64,000 bases of DNA from Adenanthera pavonina (GCA_026686845.1 JAIVEN010000015.1:23541501-23605500); one strand, 5' to 3'; shown: positions 22,845 through 36,537, numbered from the stretch's first letter. Numbers and translations: made by a program. Notes: generated by a model not told the origin, from the sequence alone.

Positions 22845-24809
22845 TTAGTGAACAATGTCATGTTTGCTTGAGCTTGATTTCCTAGTAGCAACTCTAGTTT
22901 CAACAGCTGCTTCATTTTGCTTCTTCTTCTTTTTGACATCGTCAAGAGCAGGTGCAAAGGAAGGAGGCACTTGAGTAGTGGGTATGGCCTAAAGTATAAC
23001 TAGTATGAAGGGCACCAAAGGAGGTGCTTGAGGAAGTTCTTCAACAGAATCTGAAGATAGCTCCTCAACTTCCATTAGGATGTTGGCCAATCGAGCTCGT
23101 TGTTCTATTGTAAGTCCAAGTCGACAAGATGAAGGTTGAGGTACTAGTGTTAGAAATATCTCACCTAGCCTTTGCTTCTGAGCTTGTACCTAAGTAGCAT
23201 GTGCAATATCAGCAATGTCAACATAAGGCATAATCCACTTTTCCTCGTTGATAGAGGATTGGACAATGGGCGCTGCTGTAATAACTGCTACAAGCTTTTC
23301 CATCTGCTTTACCTCTTGAGTTGAAAGAATTGATTTCTGAGCAGTTCCCTCCATAATGGGCTTATAAGAACTCTCCACTTGAGTAGCTTCAACTTCCTCT
23401 ATACTATAGTCTAGAGATGGACCAGGGCTAGTACTATTGCCAGAAACATGAGGACTAACAGCAGCAGTAGTATTAGAAGGGCTTTCTTGTAAAGGACTCA
23501 AGATATGTGGGGAGTCAAACTTGTGAGGATCAAAGGAACCAGGCTATAGTGGTGCTAATGTAGATAGGATAGAGGTTCGCAGGCCATTATAAGCATCAAT
23601 AACCACTTTGAAGTTTTTGGCCAGATCAGTAATTTGTGTTTGCAGGCTTGCAAACTGAGTGTTCTGTTCATCCCTAACACTCATGATCATTTCAAATAAA
23701 CAATGATATAGCTTTAGTATGGTGTTGGGTTTGGCCAAATTGTAGTAAGATGAGATTGATGGTTTAGGTGGCTTGGTGCTCTGAGATTGGGTAAATTGTG
23801 GTGCAAGTTGGGTAAATAGAGTAACCTAAGTAGTAACTTCCTCCTGTTGTTGTAGAACTGGCTTTCCTCCTTCATAAAAGAAATCTTCAGTTCTACGAGC
23901 TCCTTTTCCAAGTATTGAATCTTGGCAAACTTGAGAAGTTTGGTGATGATTGAGGCATATGGTATTATAGAATCCTTCCTTTGATCTCTGGCCTTTACCG
24001 TTCTCTGAAGAATGATATTTCCATTATTAAGCTTTTTTCTTTGAATTAGGGCTGTCATCATATGAGCTTCATCCTTGGTGATCAAATTAATGTTGCCTCC
24101 CTTGTTAAAGATGATTTTGGACATTATGTAGTATAGGACCCTTATCTGTACACTAAGATCTAAAGGCTTTACATTTTTTAGAAGAGGCCTATTTTCTCTT
24201 CTCCTAAAGATTGTGTTCAGAATCATGCTCTCCTTATAGTTTAAATATTATCTACCCTTTTCATCTATTTCATCATTCTCATCCATAGACTTGGTGACAG
24301 GAATATCAATCTTGAACCTATTTTGGCAAGGAATCTCCAAAATGTCATTGATGTTCTAGTCAGTCAACCAAAAGTTCCTAGACCTGAGAGTAACTTGATA
24401 TTTTTCCTTTTTACTATTAAACTTTAAAGAGGCATACCAACTCTTGGTTATTTCCTCATCATACCTCTCTATCACCTTTAAAAGGATTTTATACTTCCCT
24501 AACCAGATTCCAGCATCAAAGTCATTTGGAATAAGAAATGGTTCCAGACTAGTCCAATGAGGAGTAATTACCTTTTTTGTAGCAAAATTTGTTAAGAACT
24601 CCTTTAGGATATGGTTAGAGCTATATAAAGGATCAGTAGCCATATACAATTGCTCTATCAGTAGGGATAGGTTTCTTCGATTCTACCTTAGATTCAGTCA
24701 TTCTTTTTTTTCTTTGAAGTGTTCTATTGCTCGATTCAGACTTTCATTTTTGAGCACCGCCTTCTTTCGTGGTAAACTGAGACTTTGTCATTCTTTTGGG
24801 CTTTCCCTA
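22845..24809 (-). pseudogene. ORF3 of Sire-A, broken
   Basis: This is collinear with the extra ORF of Sire-B. It contains NDFDAGIWLGKYK, ILNTIFRRRENRP, LSVQVRVLYYIMS, FNKGGNINLITKDEAH and KARDQRKDSIIPYASII, then the coiled region (RDEQNTQFASL, where this copy keeps a Gln codon mutated to stop in the other two) and the Ser/Pro acidic tail. Stops and frameshifts divide it into at least four open pieces. It ends at a TAA (22845-22847) next to the LTR remnant. Confidence 0.55.
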
Positions 24810-25843
24810 TTCTATGCCAACGTTTACATTCTATACTCTCACAATTTCTTTGAGAAATTTGCTTCGAAGAATGCTCCAATGATGTTTGTAGGGTTCGATT
24901 TTGAGTTTAATCAGTGAAAAATGGTGTTTGGCTGAAGGAATTTAAGAATGGTTTAGAGAAAATGAGAGTTGTAATGGTTGAAATACAAATAGGGTGGCAT
25001 CTGTTTAGTATCTAACCTTCTGAACCCTCTTTTGTAACTATTCGACAGACAAATTTTGGGGGCCAAAATTTGAATTTCAAGTGGTTACATTCCCACTTAA
25101 CACAAAACTATCTTGACAAATAAACTTTTCACCTAGAAGTTTGACTGTTAGAGACTTACCACATAGAAAATATCTCAATAGCCAAATTTTAGCCTTGAAA
25201 TATGTCTATCAGAGACTTAACACAGATAGAAACTTCAACAAACAAACTTTGTGTCCACAAAGTTTGAATTTCAAAGTCTCAACAAAAAGTATGCAAACAA
25301 ATGAGGTCCAATAGACGAATGTTGGGATTCAAAGTTTGAATTTCAAGACTTTATGAAGAAATGTCTGAAGTGTGAATATTGAATTATCAAAGTTTGAATG
25401 TTATACATAAGTAGGCATAACACATACACATGCAAACAGTCAAAATTTGTACTTTAAGAAGTCAACAGACTAATTTCGAGTAGATAAAAACACAAGGATA
25501 GCATATAAAGCTCTAAAATTCAATTATTAAGAGGTCAAAGTTTAAATTTCAAGCAAGCAAAGCCACTTAATATGGAAAATAAAGTATGAAAGTTTATCTA
25601 TTTGTAATTGAAATGCAAATTATGAAAAACAATACCTACAAACATATGCTGAAAATTCGCATTTTCATATTTCTTCAATAGAAGTTGCTCATGTAAGTAT
25701 GAGATACTCCATTATTTTGATCTTTTATCACATAAGCTCATGAGGAGTATCAACAAACTATTTTGTACACAATATGATATTTAAATTAGTATATGATTAA
25801 ACACATTAACTAAGAAAATAAAGAGATTAAGATATAAGTTTGC
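24810..25843. repeat. Spacer of Sire-A between ORF3 and pol
   Basis: Non-coding. From about 25030 to 25690 it carries the same family of motifs as the LTRs (GACAGACAAATTTTG, CAAAGTTTGAATTTC), more degenerate than in Sire-B. It corresponds to 10363-11358 of Sire-B. Confidence 0.5.
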
Positions 25844-26284
25844 TTACAGGTCATTGGGATTAACCATTCCTAATTCTCTTCTAATTTTTACATATATGTC
25901 TTTTGGAAGTGGTTTAGTCAAGATATCTGCCAACTAATCTTCTGTTGGGACAAACTCCAAGATAATCTCTCATTTTTTAGGATAATTCCTTATAAAATGA
26001 TGTCTTGTCTTAATGTGCTTTGTCCTCGAATGCATTACTGGATTCTTTGTGATGTTGATTGCACTAAAATTGTCACATTTGATAAGAACTTCCTTCAGTA
26101 TAATTTCAATATCTTCTAGTTGCTATTTCATCCAAAGAATCTGAGCACATCTTCCAGCTACTATGTATTCAACTTCTACAATGGAAAGAGCTACATTATT
26201 CTACTTCTTACTGAAAAATAAGACTAAAGATCCTCTAAGAATATCACATGTACCACTTGTGCTCTTTCTGTTAGTCTTAGATCC
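25844..26284 (-). pseudogene. pol: RNase H / C-terminal pol of Sire-A
   Basis: Minus-strand remnants match the end of Sire-B pol, including the terminal VNPNDL-TAA (25844-25846) and the region encoding the KHI...RHHFIR segment. It is cut at 26284 by the gypsy-type solo LTR; the upstream part resumes at 29437. Several stops are visible. Confidence 0.6.
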
Positions 26285-29200
26285 TGTTGCACCCGGAAAA
26301 ATGCGACAAAGAGAAAATGGGACAGAAGAAAAGACAAATCGGGTTTCCTAATGAAAACCTACTTGTGAGGAGTCACCACCAAAATTTTGAGGGAAAATCT
26401 TGGGAAACCAAATTAGGAAGGGAAAGGATGGTCTGCGTAATCAAAGTTGGATTTGGGAGTCGATTGTGTGTAGGGAAGGTGTTAGGCATCCCACAACACC
26501 CATTCCTAGGAATGGTTACCTTATGTTGATTGTGTAAATTAATATGACTTTCAAAGTATTTTGGTTTTCCTTTTATCATTCACATGCGAGAATAAGGGTA
26601 GAGAAGAGTTTAAGAAAATTTGAGAAATTTGGAAAACAAAATAAAGAAAATAAATTAAATTAAAAATTAAGGATATTTAAGAAAAATGAGGAAAAGGAAT
26701 TGGGAAAATAAATTGGAAAATATTTACTTATTTACAATGGCGGACTTGACCCAGGATCAGAGCCTGGGGCTTATGTACCCTACGATGGGGATCAAAGTCC
26801 ACGTAGTTCGGGACTAAAAATGCGTGTCAGTTGGTTGATATTTTTTTTATTGCAATTTTTGTTAATAAGAGAAAACTAATTGAGAATAATTTATCTTTTT
26901 GCAAACAAAACAATTTTCTGAGATTGAGTTGGTGTGTTTTAATTTACAAAAGATAATTTAATTCCGCTTACTTACTCTTATTTTATTTTGTTTGAAAATA
27001 TTTTTTTTGTTTTTCTTTGATTTTTGAAATTACTTTTATTTGATTTTTGACTTTTGAAAAACCATAATATTTTTTGTACTTTTAAAAATTTTTATTTTAA
27101 AAAGAAAACCAATCAATCTGTTACAAACTCACAGCCATACCCGATGGATCCATTTCTTAATTACCTGTGGAAGTTCTAAACCTCTCGGTATAAAGGTTTT
27201 ATTATATATTTAAAGCAAAAACTTATAACATACTATTATTCTTCAATTTTGAGATAATGATTTTATTATACATTTAAAATAAAATTGGAAAAAACTTGTT
27301 ATATCATCATAATTTATTTTTTTATGAAATATAATTATTATTATTTTTTAAAAAAAGTTATTTAACTAATATATTTACGTGGATTCGCAATCTCACGTGA
27401 CAACTCAGTAAACTTAAATACCTGCGTGGGTTCCAAAAACTCACGTGGTGTAATTATTAAGCTAATTATTTATTTATTCATTTCATTATTTTTTATTTTT
27501 AAGAAAGAAAAATAAAAAATGCTACCATTATACATTTCTTCTTAAAACAAGTAATTAAAAATCAATTATCCAACCAATTGATGTATCTGCGTGGACTCGC
27601 AGTCTCACGTGACAACCATCAACCAAAATACCTGCAAAAATTATGAAATCTCCAAGGTATAATGATTTGGGTAATTATAAAAAGGTTTAAAAAACTTTTT
27701 TTTATTTTTTATTTTTTATTACTTTTTATTCAATTAGCAAATAATTATGCCACATGTGGTTCAAGAACCTATGCAAGCACCTGGATTAACTGTGTTGCCA
27801 CATGAGACTGCAAGTCCATGTAGGCATGTGAGTTAGACGTGTGGTTTGTAATTGTAAAAATAAATAACTTTTTTGTTTTATGAACTTCGCGACAAAACCC
27901 AAGTTTCAATTAAACTAGTCTCTCTTAAAACATTTGTCAGATATCAGTCAAACATTTCTCATCGGTACCATGCCACTTTCGGATAGAAAGAGAACAATAA
28001 AGACTCACAAAGTGTAACTGAGATAATACAAGACTTTCACCCAGGCATCCAAATCAACAACCATCGACACCTTAGTCATTCTCATAACACGTACAAGGGC
28101 TGAAGCCTCTTAAATCAAATATGTGGCAAAGGACCTTAGGCCAATTTTCCTCTTCTGAGTTAAACCATAATGCTTGAATTCAACTCCCATAGTATAATAA
28201 ACAACCAAGGCCCTGAACACATCACTTTTAATTGATTATAGACTTAAGGAAATATGACCAAGCATTTTGACACATAGGCTTAATTATGCGGTAAATGTTT
28301 AGCAAGTAGACTGAACTAGCATGAACCAAAATAGATCACTACTCAACAAGGGAACAAATCAAGATTCTAAGAAACGGATAGGCCTAACCGAAATTCTCAG
28401 GAACCAAGCACCCAGAAACGAGGTCTAAGATCAAGTAGTTAATTTAAACAAATTAACTATTAGAATTTGTAAAATCATGTGAAAAGAAACCGAGAAAATT
28501 GTGAAGGACAAACAGAGATAGTAAACCCATGGCAAAAAAAAGGAAAAAAATCGCAACAAGCTACTAACCCAAATGACCTAATAACTTCAAATTTCTTCCC
28601 AGATTGTCTACTCTTTCGTCTCTTATGCAAGGCTTCGCCCTTGGCTCCCCCTGTTCCTTTGCTCAGACCACCCTCACCCTAGCTCCCTCGCCTTCATGCT
28701 TGGTCCCTTTCAGTTTGTCACATGCTTCTACCTCTCCTTCCACTCTCCTCCTCAGCCCCAAACTTCCTCGATTTTTATGGCCTCCATTGTGCTCTGCTTT
28801 TTTTCGCGCATGCTCCCTCTATTTTTTCTTTTGTGCACGCCTCCACCCCATTCCTGCAGTTCCCTTTGTTTTCTTTTTGTCCTTCACCCCCTTTGCTAGT
28901 CTAGTGTGCTTGAGTGCTCTGCCTTCCCAGACTCTTTTCTGCCTCAATGCCCTCTTTTCCTCTTCACTCACGTGGCTCCCTCTGTTCCTTGTGCTTAGAT
29001 TGCTTCTGGCCCTAGCTTCCTCGCCTTCGTGTGCTTGAGCCCAAATTAGGGCTCAGGTGATAGTGGGTTTGAGATGTTGGGCCTCATCATTTCAAGCCCA
29101 TCATTTCAGGCCCCTCCTCTTTTTTTTTTTAATTTTGAATTTCGGTTAGGTTTTTTTATTTTGATTTTTAATTTATATTTTTTTATTTTATTTATTACTA

Positions 29201-29436
29201 TTATTTATTTTATTTTATTTTATTTTGTTATCCATGTTTTTGTTGTTTTTTCTTCTTCTTCTTTTTCAAGATCCCATTAGAGGATTTGTAATCAATTTAA
29301 AAGAACTTCAATTAAATTAATTTTTAGTTTTTTTTATTTTTTTAATTTATATATTTTGTTTTTAAAGAAAATTTGCATCAATTTTTAATTAAACATTTTT
29401 TTATGTATAAAGACCGGACAAAATGGGGTGTTCACA
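26285..29436. mobile_element. 3.15-kb solo LTR of probable Ty3/gypsy Tat/Ogre type
   Basis: Copia pol is interrupted between GATCC (26280-26284) and AATCC (29437-29441), a 5-bp target duplication with one change. The inserted DNA starts TGTTGCACCC and ends GGTGTTCACA, the TG...CA form of an LTR. The block GAGGAGTCACCACCAAAATTT, then GGGAGTCG...TGTGTAGGGAAGGTGTTAGGCA, is of a kind common in large plant Tat/Ogre LTRs. The middle has CACGTG/TCACGTG-rich repeats (27390-27790) and a pyrimidine-rich stretch at 28600-29040. No retroelement ORF is present; the open frames at 28604-29038 are low-complexity S/L/P-rich. Confidence 0.55.
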
Positions 29437-30031
29437 AATCCAGTGAATTCTGCATCAGTATATCCAATAAGCTTTTCTCCATTGCCTAGTCCCATATAAG
29501 GTGTTCCAAGTAGATATCTGAATATTTTCTTCATAGCCGTTACATGGGACTCTTTGGGATATAATTGGAATCTTATACACATCCTAATACTGAATATGAT
29601 GCCAGGTCTACTAACCATTAGATACAGGAAGGAACCAATCATTCTTCTGTATTGAGTGATGTTAAATGGTTTTTCTCCTTCATCCATATTAAGTTTTGTA
29701 GCTATAGCCATTGGAGTTCCCATTGACTTAGCCATTCCAAATTTCTTCAGCAATACTTTTAGATGCTTCAATTGGCTCAGGAAGATGCCATCATCACATT
29801 TTTTTTATTTGGAGTTATAAGAAAAAGTTAAGTTCTCCCATCATGAACATCTTGAACTCACTCTGCATCAACTTAGAAGAATCCTTGCACATAGATTCAT
29901 TAGTAGCATCAAATATAATATTATCAAGATAAATTTGAACAACAAGAAAATCTTTATTTTACTTCTTAGTAAAGAGTGTTATGTCAACCTTAGCTCTGTT
30001 GAACCCCTTTTCAATTGAGAAATTACTTAAA
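29437..30031 (-). pseudogene. pol: RT segment of Sire-A pol
   Basis: The minus strand encodes the RT C-terminal half: KHLKVLLKKFGM, ITQYRRMIGSFLYL, VSRPGIIFSIRMC, KKIFRYLLGTPYMG, with the YVDDII region near 29930 degraded. It ends at 30031, where the Sire-C 5' LTR starts. The expected continuation (RT N-terminus and integrase, about 1.6 kb by comparison with Sire-B) is missing from the other side of Sire-C. Confidence 0.7.
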
Positions 30032-31550
30032 TGTTGAATTATAAATTTTGATGATTCCAAACAATTAGAGTTTGGAAATGAAAATATCAAAAGAATATAA
30101 AAGGATCAAGTGAAGAAATCCAATGAAAAATATGAGAAGACTTGGTTGTTAGGATTTCTCCATTTGTAATCTAGGTAAAAAGCTTTGATCTTTACTTCTT
30201 TTAAGTTACCTCAACATTTGAAAATGTTATTTGAAAGTTATCAAATGTTAACTTGTATTAGAATTGAGATATATTGGCTAACAAACAAATTTTGTTGTTG
30301 ACTCATACTTATTTTATGAAAAATTTGAATTTTGCTTAGTGAAATTTGAAGTTGTAAAGGTTTTGTCTTTGATATATAAATTTTAGTTGCAACATTCGAA
30401 TTTCAAGCTAAGCATTGTTAATGAATGTGTGTAAAATTTATCTGAAACTTAGTTAAAATTCAAATATTGGTGAAGTTCCAAAAGAGTTCAGAGTCACCTC
30501 TGATAGATAAACTTTGGACTTCAAAGTGTGAATTTTCAATTTGGAACTTGTGAGTCTCGTTGCAGCATACCTCTGACAGACAAACTTTTTAGTTCAAATT
30601 TGAAATTTACTAAGGAGAACTTTTGTGCCATATTAAATAAGCTTCTGATAGACAAATTTCAGCTTCTAAAATTCAAATTTCGAATGTATTGTGAAAACAT
30701 GAGATAACTGTTCAAACTCAACAGTTACACTTTCAATATAAAAATTTGTATGTTCTAATATAGGATAATTTTGATAAACTCAAAATTCGAATTTCACTCT
30801 TGAACAAATGAATATTGAAGTTCAATGTTAAAACCCTTAATCTTTTATCTCTGCGAAATTCATCTGTTATACCTAAAAATTTAAATTTTGGTATGGCAAA
30901 CGCATTAAATGCGGTTGGTGAACAGCTATTTCTACAAAGTAACTATGGGTTAAAGTTTCTAATGGCTAGATATTGTGTCTAACGATCAGTTAAACCATAG
31001 ATCTATAAATAGAACTTCATTTAAAGTTGTGATAATGAATTAAAGTCTATTTTTACTGAAACTCTACTGAATTCATTCGACAAAACTTTGTCATGCTTAT
31101 ACTGCATTTATTGTACTTTAACTTTCATATCCACTCTACTCTAGAGAGTATTTATTCAATGTAAAAATCTTTACTTCATTAGGAAGAATGATTCTTTGTG
31201 ATGGGAGTCACAAAAGGAATTGGGAAACACTTCTAAGAGTGTTAAGTTTAGATTTTGAGTGTTCTAAAAGCAGAGCATCAATCTGTATTGAGGCATTACA
31301 AGAAGACTATTGAATTCTTGCAAATAGTGGAAATTTAAAGTGGTAGGTTAGAGACTGAACGTAGATCAGGTGGATCAGACTGAACTAGAATAAATTTCTA
31401 AGTCCTTTCTCCCTTCCTCTTGCATTTACTCTTATTTTCACTACACTATATTCTTTTGTAAACTTTTGCTTTCACTGTGAAATTACATTTTTGCAGAAAA
31501 TTTTTGAACTTCCTAATTCACCCCCTCTTAGGAAGCCGACTATTCTAACA
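30032..31550 (+). repeat. 5' LTR of Sire-C
   Basis: Starts TGTTGAATTATAAATTTTG and ends CGACTATTCTAACA, the plus-strand form of the LTR seen inverted in the minus-strand copies. Motifs such as CTGACAGACAAAC and AAAATTCGAATTTC recur at roughly 60-100 bp. It is 1519 bp long and pairs with 46193-46920. Confidence 0.8.
31003..31011 (+). promoter_or_regulatory. TATA box of Sire-C 5' LTR
   Basis: CTATAAATA, followed by AGAACTTCAT, at the position conserved in the LTRs of the other copies. Confidence 0.6.
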
Positions 31551-31552
31551 AG

Positions 31553-31564
31553 GAGTATCAAAGC
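31553..31564 (+). other. Degenerate primer binding site of Sire-C
   Basis: GAGTATCAAAGC two bases after the LTR matches the tRNA-iMet complement TGGTATCAGAGC at 9 of 12 positions. Confidence 0.65.
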
Positions 31565-31605
31565 CCAGACTCCCAACTGAAGGATTTAACCATTTGGCAA
31601 AGCAA

Positions 31606-33399
31606 ATGACTGGCTTTTAAGAAAGCATATTACTAGAACACAACAATACCAACAGACCTTCAAGCTTCAGTGGAGAGCATTATGGATATTAGAATATGAG
31701 GATGCAAATATATCTTCAGTCCATAGACCTAGAGATCTGGTCAGTTATCCAGAAAGGTGACTTTGTGCCAATGAAGTTACAAGGTGATGGTACTTACAAA
31801 GAGAAGCTTGAGGAAGAATGGAATGATGAAGACAAGAGAAGAGTTTCGCTTAACTTCAAAGTAAAATACTGCTTGGTCAGTGCTCTTAACCAGGACAAAT
31901 TCTACAGAGTCTTCCATTGTTCTACAGCCAAAGGAATGTAGGACACTCTAGAGATAGCACATGAAGGAACTGCTGGAGTGAGAGAAAACAAGTTCAACAC
32001 CTGTATTGGTGAATAAGAAAGCTTTAGAATGAAGGAAAGAGAGAGTATCAAGGATCTGTAGAAGAGGTTCACTCTCATTGTGAACCAACTGAAAAGTCTT
32101 GGGAAGGAATACTCTCAACCTGAAAAAGTTTAGAAAATCCTCAGAGCTTTACCCATTGAATGGCAACAGAAGGTAACAGCCATAGAAGAAGCCAAAGGAA
32201 AATTAATGACTTCTATCACAACTCTCTTTAGCAGCCTTGAAAAATATAAAGGCAAGATGAAAGCTCTTAAGGATGCAAGCTAAGAAAAGAAGAAGAAGAA
32301 TCTGGCACTGAAAGCTACAAAAGAAGAAGAAGAAAACTTTGATGATAAGAAAGAGCTAGATGAAGAAACTCTTACAATGTGGGTCAAAAAATTTGGAAAA
32401 TTCTATGGCAAAAAGAAAAGCAAGAAGTTCTTCAAGAAAGGAGCAGGAACAAGCAGTAAAAGGGAAAACAAAGAACCCATAAGTTGCTTTGAGTGCAAGA
32501 AGCAAGGGCATATCACATGAATATCCATAGTTCCTAAAAAGGCAAGAAAATGAATAGAAAGCTACTGATAAGAGTAAAAAGAAAAAGCCATATATCTTTT
32601 CAATTTGGGGCAATGGCTTAGATGAAGAAGATGAAGATGAGAAAGAGATTGCCAATATATGCTTGATGGCATGTGCCGAAGAAGGAGCTCAGAATCTATC
32701 CGATAATGGAAATGAAGATAAGGTAAATGATTCTAACCCTTTTTATTCTGAATTACTTGATGTATTTCATGATCTGCATGATGAGTTTATCAAGACTGTA
32801 AAAGAACTAAAATTGGCTAAGATGAAAATTAGCAAACTAGAATCAAAATGTGAAATGCTTGACATCGAATCACAGCATAAAGATAAATTGCTTGCCGCAC
32901 ATCATGCATAGAGCTTAAAAAGAAAAATGACTAGCTGCTTAAGAGCTTGGCTAATTTCATAAAAGGCAAAGATATGCTATATGCTCTGCTAGGTAACCAG
33001 AGGATTGCATAAGATAAGGCTGGTCTTGGTTATGACCCTTGTGCAGTCAAAGAAAAGATTAAGAAAAATCAAAATCTGTACATAAGGCATTTTATGCATG
33101 CAAGCTGGTATAATAAGAAATGTGATTCCTTAAAAACTATTAAGAATTACACCCAATCTAAACATGTGAAACAAAAATATCATTTATATTGCTTTCTTCC
33201 TGCATCTCAATCGAGCAATCCCTCTATCACTTGCCACTTCTATAACATGAAGGGACAAATTTCCAATTCATACTTCTTAAGGAAAAATGGGCATGGCAGG
33301 AAGGTAGAATGGGTTCCCAAATGTACACCTATACCTAGAAAGAATGCTACTAACAGAAAAGGACCCAAACATATTTGGGTACCTAAGAAGAAAGACTAA
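31606..33399 (+). pseudogene. gag: gag of Sire-C, broken
   Basis: ATG at 31606 aligns with the Sire-B gag start, but codon 5 is already TAA. Recognisable gag residues follow (MRMQIYLQSIDLEIWSVIQKG; RRVSLNFKVKYCLVSALNQD), with further stops. Knuckle 1 (CFECKKQGH, near 32480) is followed by a stop. Knuckle 2 (TCHFYNMKGQISNSY, near 33230) has lost three of its four zinc ligands. The frame ends WVPKKKD-TAA at 33397-33399; pol continues in the -1 frame. Confidence 0.75.
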
Positions 33400-36300
33400 A
33401 TTTTGTTTTACAGGTATGTCTTAGAGCTAGTAAGAGCAATAAATGGTACATAGATAGTATATGCTCAACACATATAACCGGTGATAAGGATAAGTTTATC
33501 ACCCTCAGAGACAAGAAAGGAGGAAAAATGACCTTTGGAGGTGACCAATATAGCAAGGTGGTTGGCATTGGCATCATGGACAGAAATCCAGGAACATCCA
33601 TAGAAGAAGTGCTATTTGCAATTGGTCTCAACCACAACCTGCTAAGTGTAAGTCAGACTTGCAACAAAGGAAATTGGGTATTGTTTGACTTAGAATTCTA
33701 CTTGGTCATTAGAAAAAATTGATCACAAGATTATCCTTAAAGCTCAAAGGGATGGTAATTGCTATACTATTGATTTAGATGAACATCCTAATCTTGATTC
33801 CATATGTTTGACCAATAAAGATAATGAAAGTTGGTTATGGCATAGAAGACTAGCACATGTTAACATGAACCAACTAAATAAGTTAATTAAAATGAGTTAG
33901 TTACTGGTTTACCCAAGATTTCTTTTGAAAAGGACAAAGAATGTGATGTCTGTCTTAAAGGAAAACAAACTAAGCCTTTTTCAAATCTAAAAATGCCATC
34001 TCTACATCTAGACTGCTACACCTGCTACATGTAGATTTGATAGGACCATCTAGAGTTAAAAGTATTGGTGGAAATCTGTATGTGTTAGTAATTGTAGATG
34101 ATTATTCTAGATTCACTTGGACTTTATTCCTTCCTCTAAAGATAGACATTTGATGCATTTGTGACCTTAGCTAAGAAAGTACAAAATTAGAAGGATATTT
34201 CTATTATGTCTATCAAGTCTGATCCTGGAGGTGAATTCAAAAACTTAAGCTTCTTGGAGTACTATGAAGAACATGGAATTGATCACAACTTCTCAGCTCT
34301 AAGAACACCTCAACAAAATGGCATGGTAGAGAGGAAGAACAAAACTTTGAAAGAAATGGCAAGAGCAATGTTGAATGGGAAAGAGCTTCCTTAATACTTC
34401 TGTGCTTATACAGTGAACACAGCAAGCTACATCATAAATAGAGTATACATCAGACTAATATTAGAGAAGACACCTTATGAGTTCTACAAAGGAATGAAGC
34501 CAAATCTCTCACACCTGCATATATTTACATGCAAGTGCTTCATTTACAACAATGGTATAGAAAATCTAGGTAAGTTTGACACCATATCAGATGAAGGTAT
34601 ATTCCTTAGCTATTCTAGTATGAGCAAAGCATATAGTGTATTTGATAAAAAGTCTAGGACCATAAAAGAATCTATGCATATAGTTTTCATTGAAAATGAA
34701 GCTGTTCATAAACCTGACTTAGATGAGGATAAACTAATTTCTAGCTTCAAGAACATGAACCTCTCTAAAGAAAATAAAATTGAACCTCCAAAAATATCAG
34801 AATCTACTACTATAGAGGAAGATATTCAAGAGAAAGATCTGGAAGTTGAAGATAATGACACAATTTCTCAAGAACTACTTAGAGTTTGGAGATATTAAAG
34901 AACTCATCATGTTGATCAAGTGATTGGGGATGTTTAGGAGAATATTAAAACCAGAAGACAACTTAGGGATAAAAAAAATAACTATGCATTTATTTCTCAA
35001 GTTGAATCTAAGTGTACTAAAGATGTATTAACAGAAGAGTATTGGACATTAGCTATGCAAGAAGAATTAAATCAGTTTGAAAGGAATCAAGTTTGGGACT
35101 TAGTGCCTAGACCCAATGATTACCTGATTATTGGAACCAAATGGGTATTTAAAAATAAACTTAATGAATCTGGAATAATAATTAGAAACAAAGCTAGGTT
35201 GGTAGCCAAAAGATATAATCAAGAAGAAGGTATAGATTATGAGGAAAAGTTGGTCCAGTTGCAAGATTGGAAGCAATAAGAATTCTTCTGGCCTATACTT
35301 GTATAAAAGATATAATGTTGTATCAAATTGATGTAAAAAGTACCTTTCTGAATAGTTATATCATGGAAAAAATTTATGTTGACCAACCTCCAGGTTTTAA
35401 GGACTTAATTAAACCAAATCATGTATATAAACTGAAAAAAAAAACTCTCTATGGTTTAAAAAAAGCATCTAGATCATGCTACGAAAGACTAAATAACTTT
35501 CTAATTGAAAAGGGATTAAATAGAGCCAAAGTTGATATAACTTTGTTTACTAAAAAGGAAAAAAAAATTTACTTATTGTTCAAATATATGTTGATGATAT
35601 TATATTTGGTGCCACTAATAAATCTTTGTACAATGATTTCTCTAAGCTAATGCAGAGTGAATTCGAGATGTAAATAATGAGAAAGCTCAACTTTTTCCTT
35701 GGACTGCAAATCAAACAATGTGATAATGACATCTTCCTCAATCAATCAAAGTACCTAAAAGAGTTGCTGAAGAAATTTGGAATGGAAAATGCTAAATCAA
35801 CGGAAACTCCAATGGCCACTGCCATAAAGCTTAATATGGATGAAGGAGGAAAAACATTCGATGTAACTTAATATAGAAGAATGATTGGTTCCTTATTGTA
35901 CCTAACAGCTAGTAGACCTAACATCATGTTTAGTGTCTGCATGCGTGCAAAGTTCCAATCATGTCCCAAAAAGTCCCATACAACAGCTATGAAAAGAATA
36001 TTCAAATATCTTATTGGAATATCATAGATGGGACCTTGGTATCCAAAGAGCAATGGAGAAGAGCTTGTTAGGTATACTGATGTTGACTTTGCTGGATCCA
36101 AGACTGATAGAAAAAGCACAAGTGGCACATGCTAATTCCTTGGAGTATCTCTAGTCTCATGGTTTAGCAAGAAGCAAAATAATGTGGCTCTCTCTACAAT
36201 AGAAACTGAATACATAGCTGTCGGAAGCTACTGTGCTCAAATCCTTTGGATGAAGCAGCAACTTAAAGATCTTGAAATTGAGATGAAGGAAATACCTATG

Positions 36301-36537
36301 AGATGTGATAATCAAAGTGCCATCAACATCATGAAGAATCCCATGATGTATTCAAGGACCAAGCACATTAAGGTCAGACATCATTTCATAAGGGATCACA
36401 TTCTGAAAAGAGACATCATGTTGGAATTTGTCCCTATAGAAGATCAGCTTGCAAACATCTTGACTAAACCACTTCCAAAGGATGGATATTGTAAAATTAG
36501 AAGAGAATTGACAATGGTAAATTCCAATGAACTATAA
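33400..36537 (+). pseudogene. pol: pol of Sire-C, broken
   Basis: Protease (WYIDSICSTHI, with Ile in place of the usual Gly), pre-integrase (WHRRLAHVNMN near 33840), integrase (SDPGGEF near 34220; VVERKN-type MVERKNK near 34330), RT (GTKWVFKNKL near 35130; YVDDII in a shifted frame near 35590) and RNase H (TDVDFAG; LSTIETEY; CDNQSAI; TKHIKVRHHF) to a TAA at 36535-36537. At least three frameshifts and many stops (for example 33721, 34392, 35277, 35869) break it. The zinc-binding and DDE regions are more degraded than in Sire-B. Confidence 0.8.

Noticed and set aside
28604..29038. 144-codon ORF in the gypsy-type LTR
   Set aside because: S/L/P/F-rich low complexity from a pyrimidine-rich tract, overlapping frames equally open, no domain.
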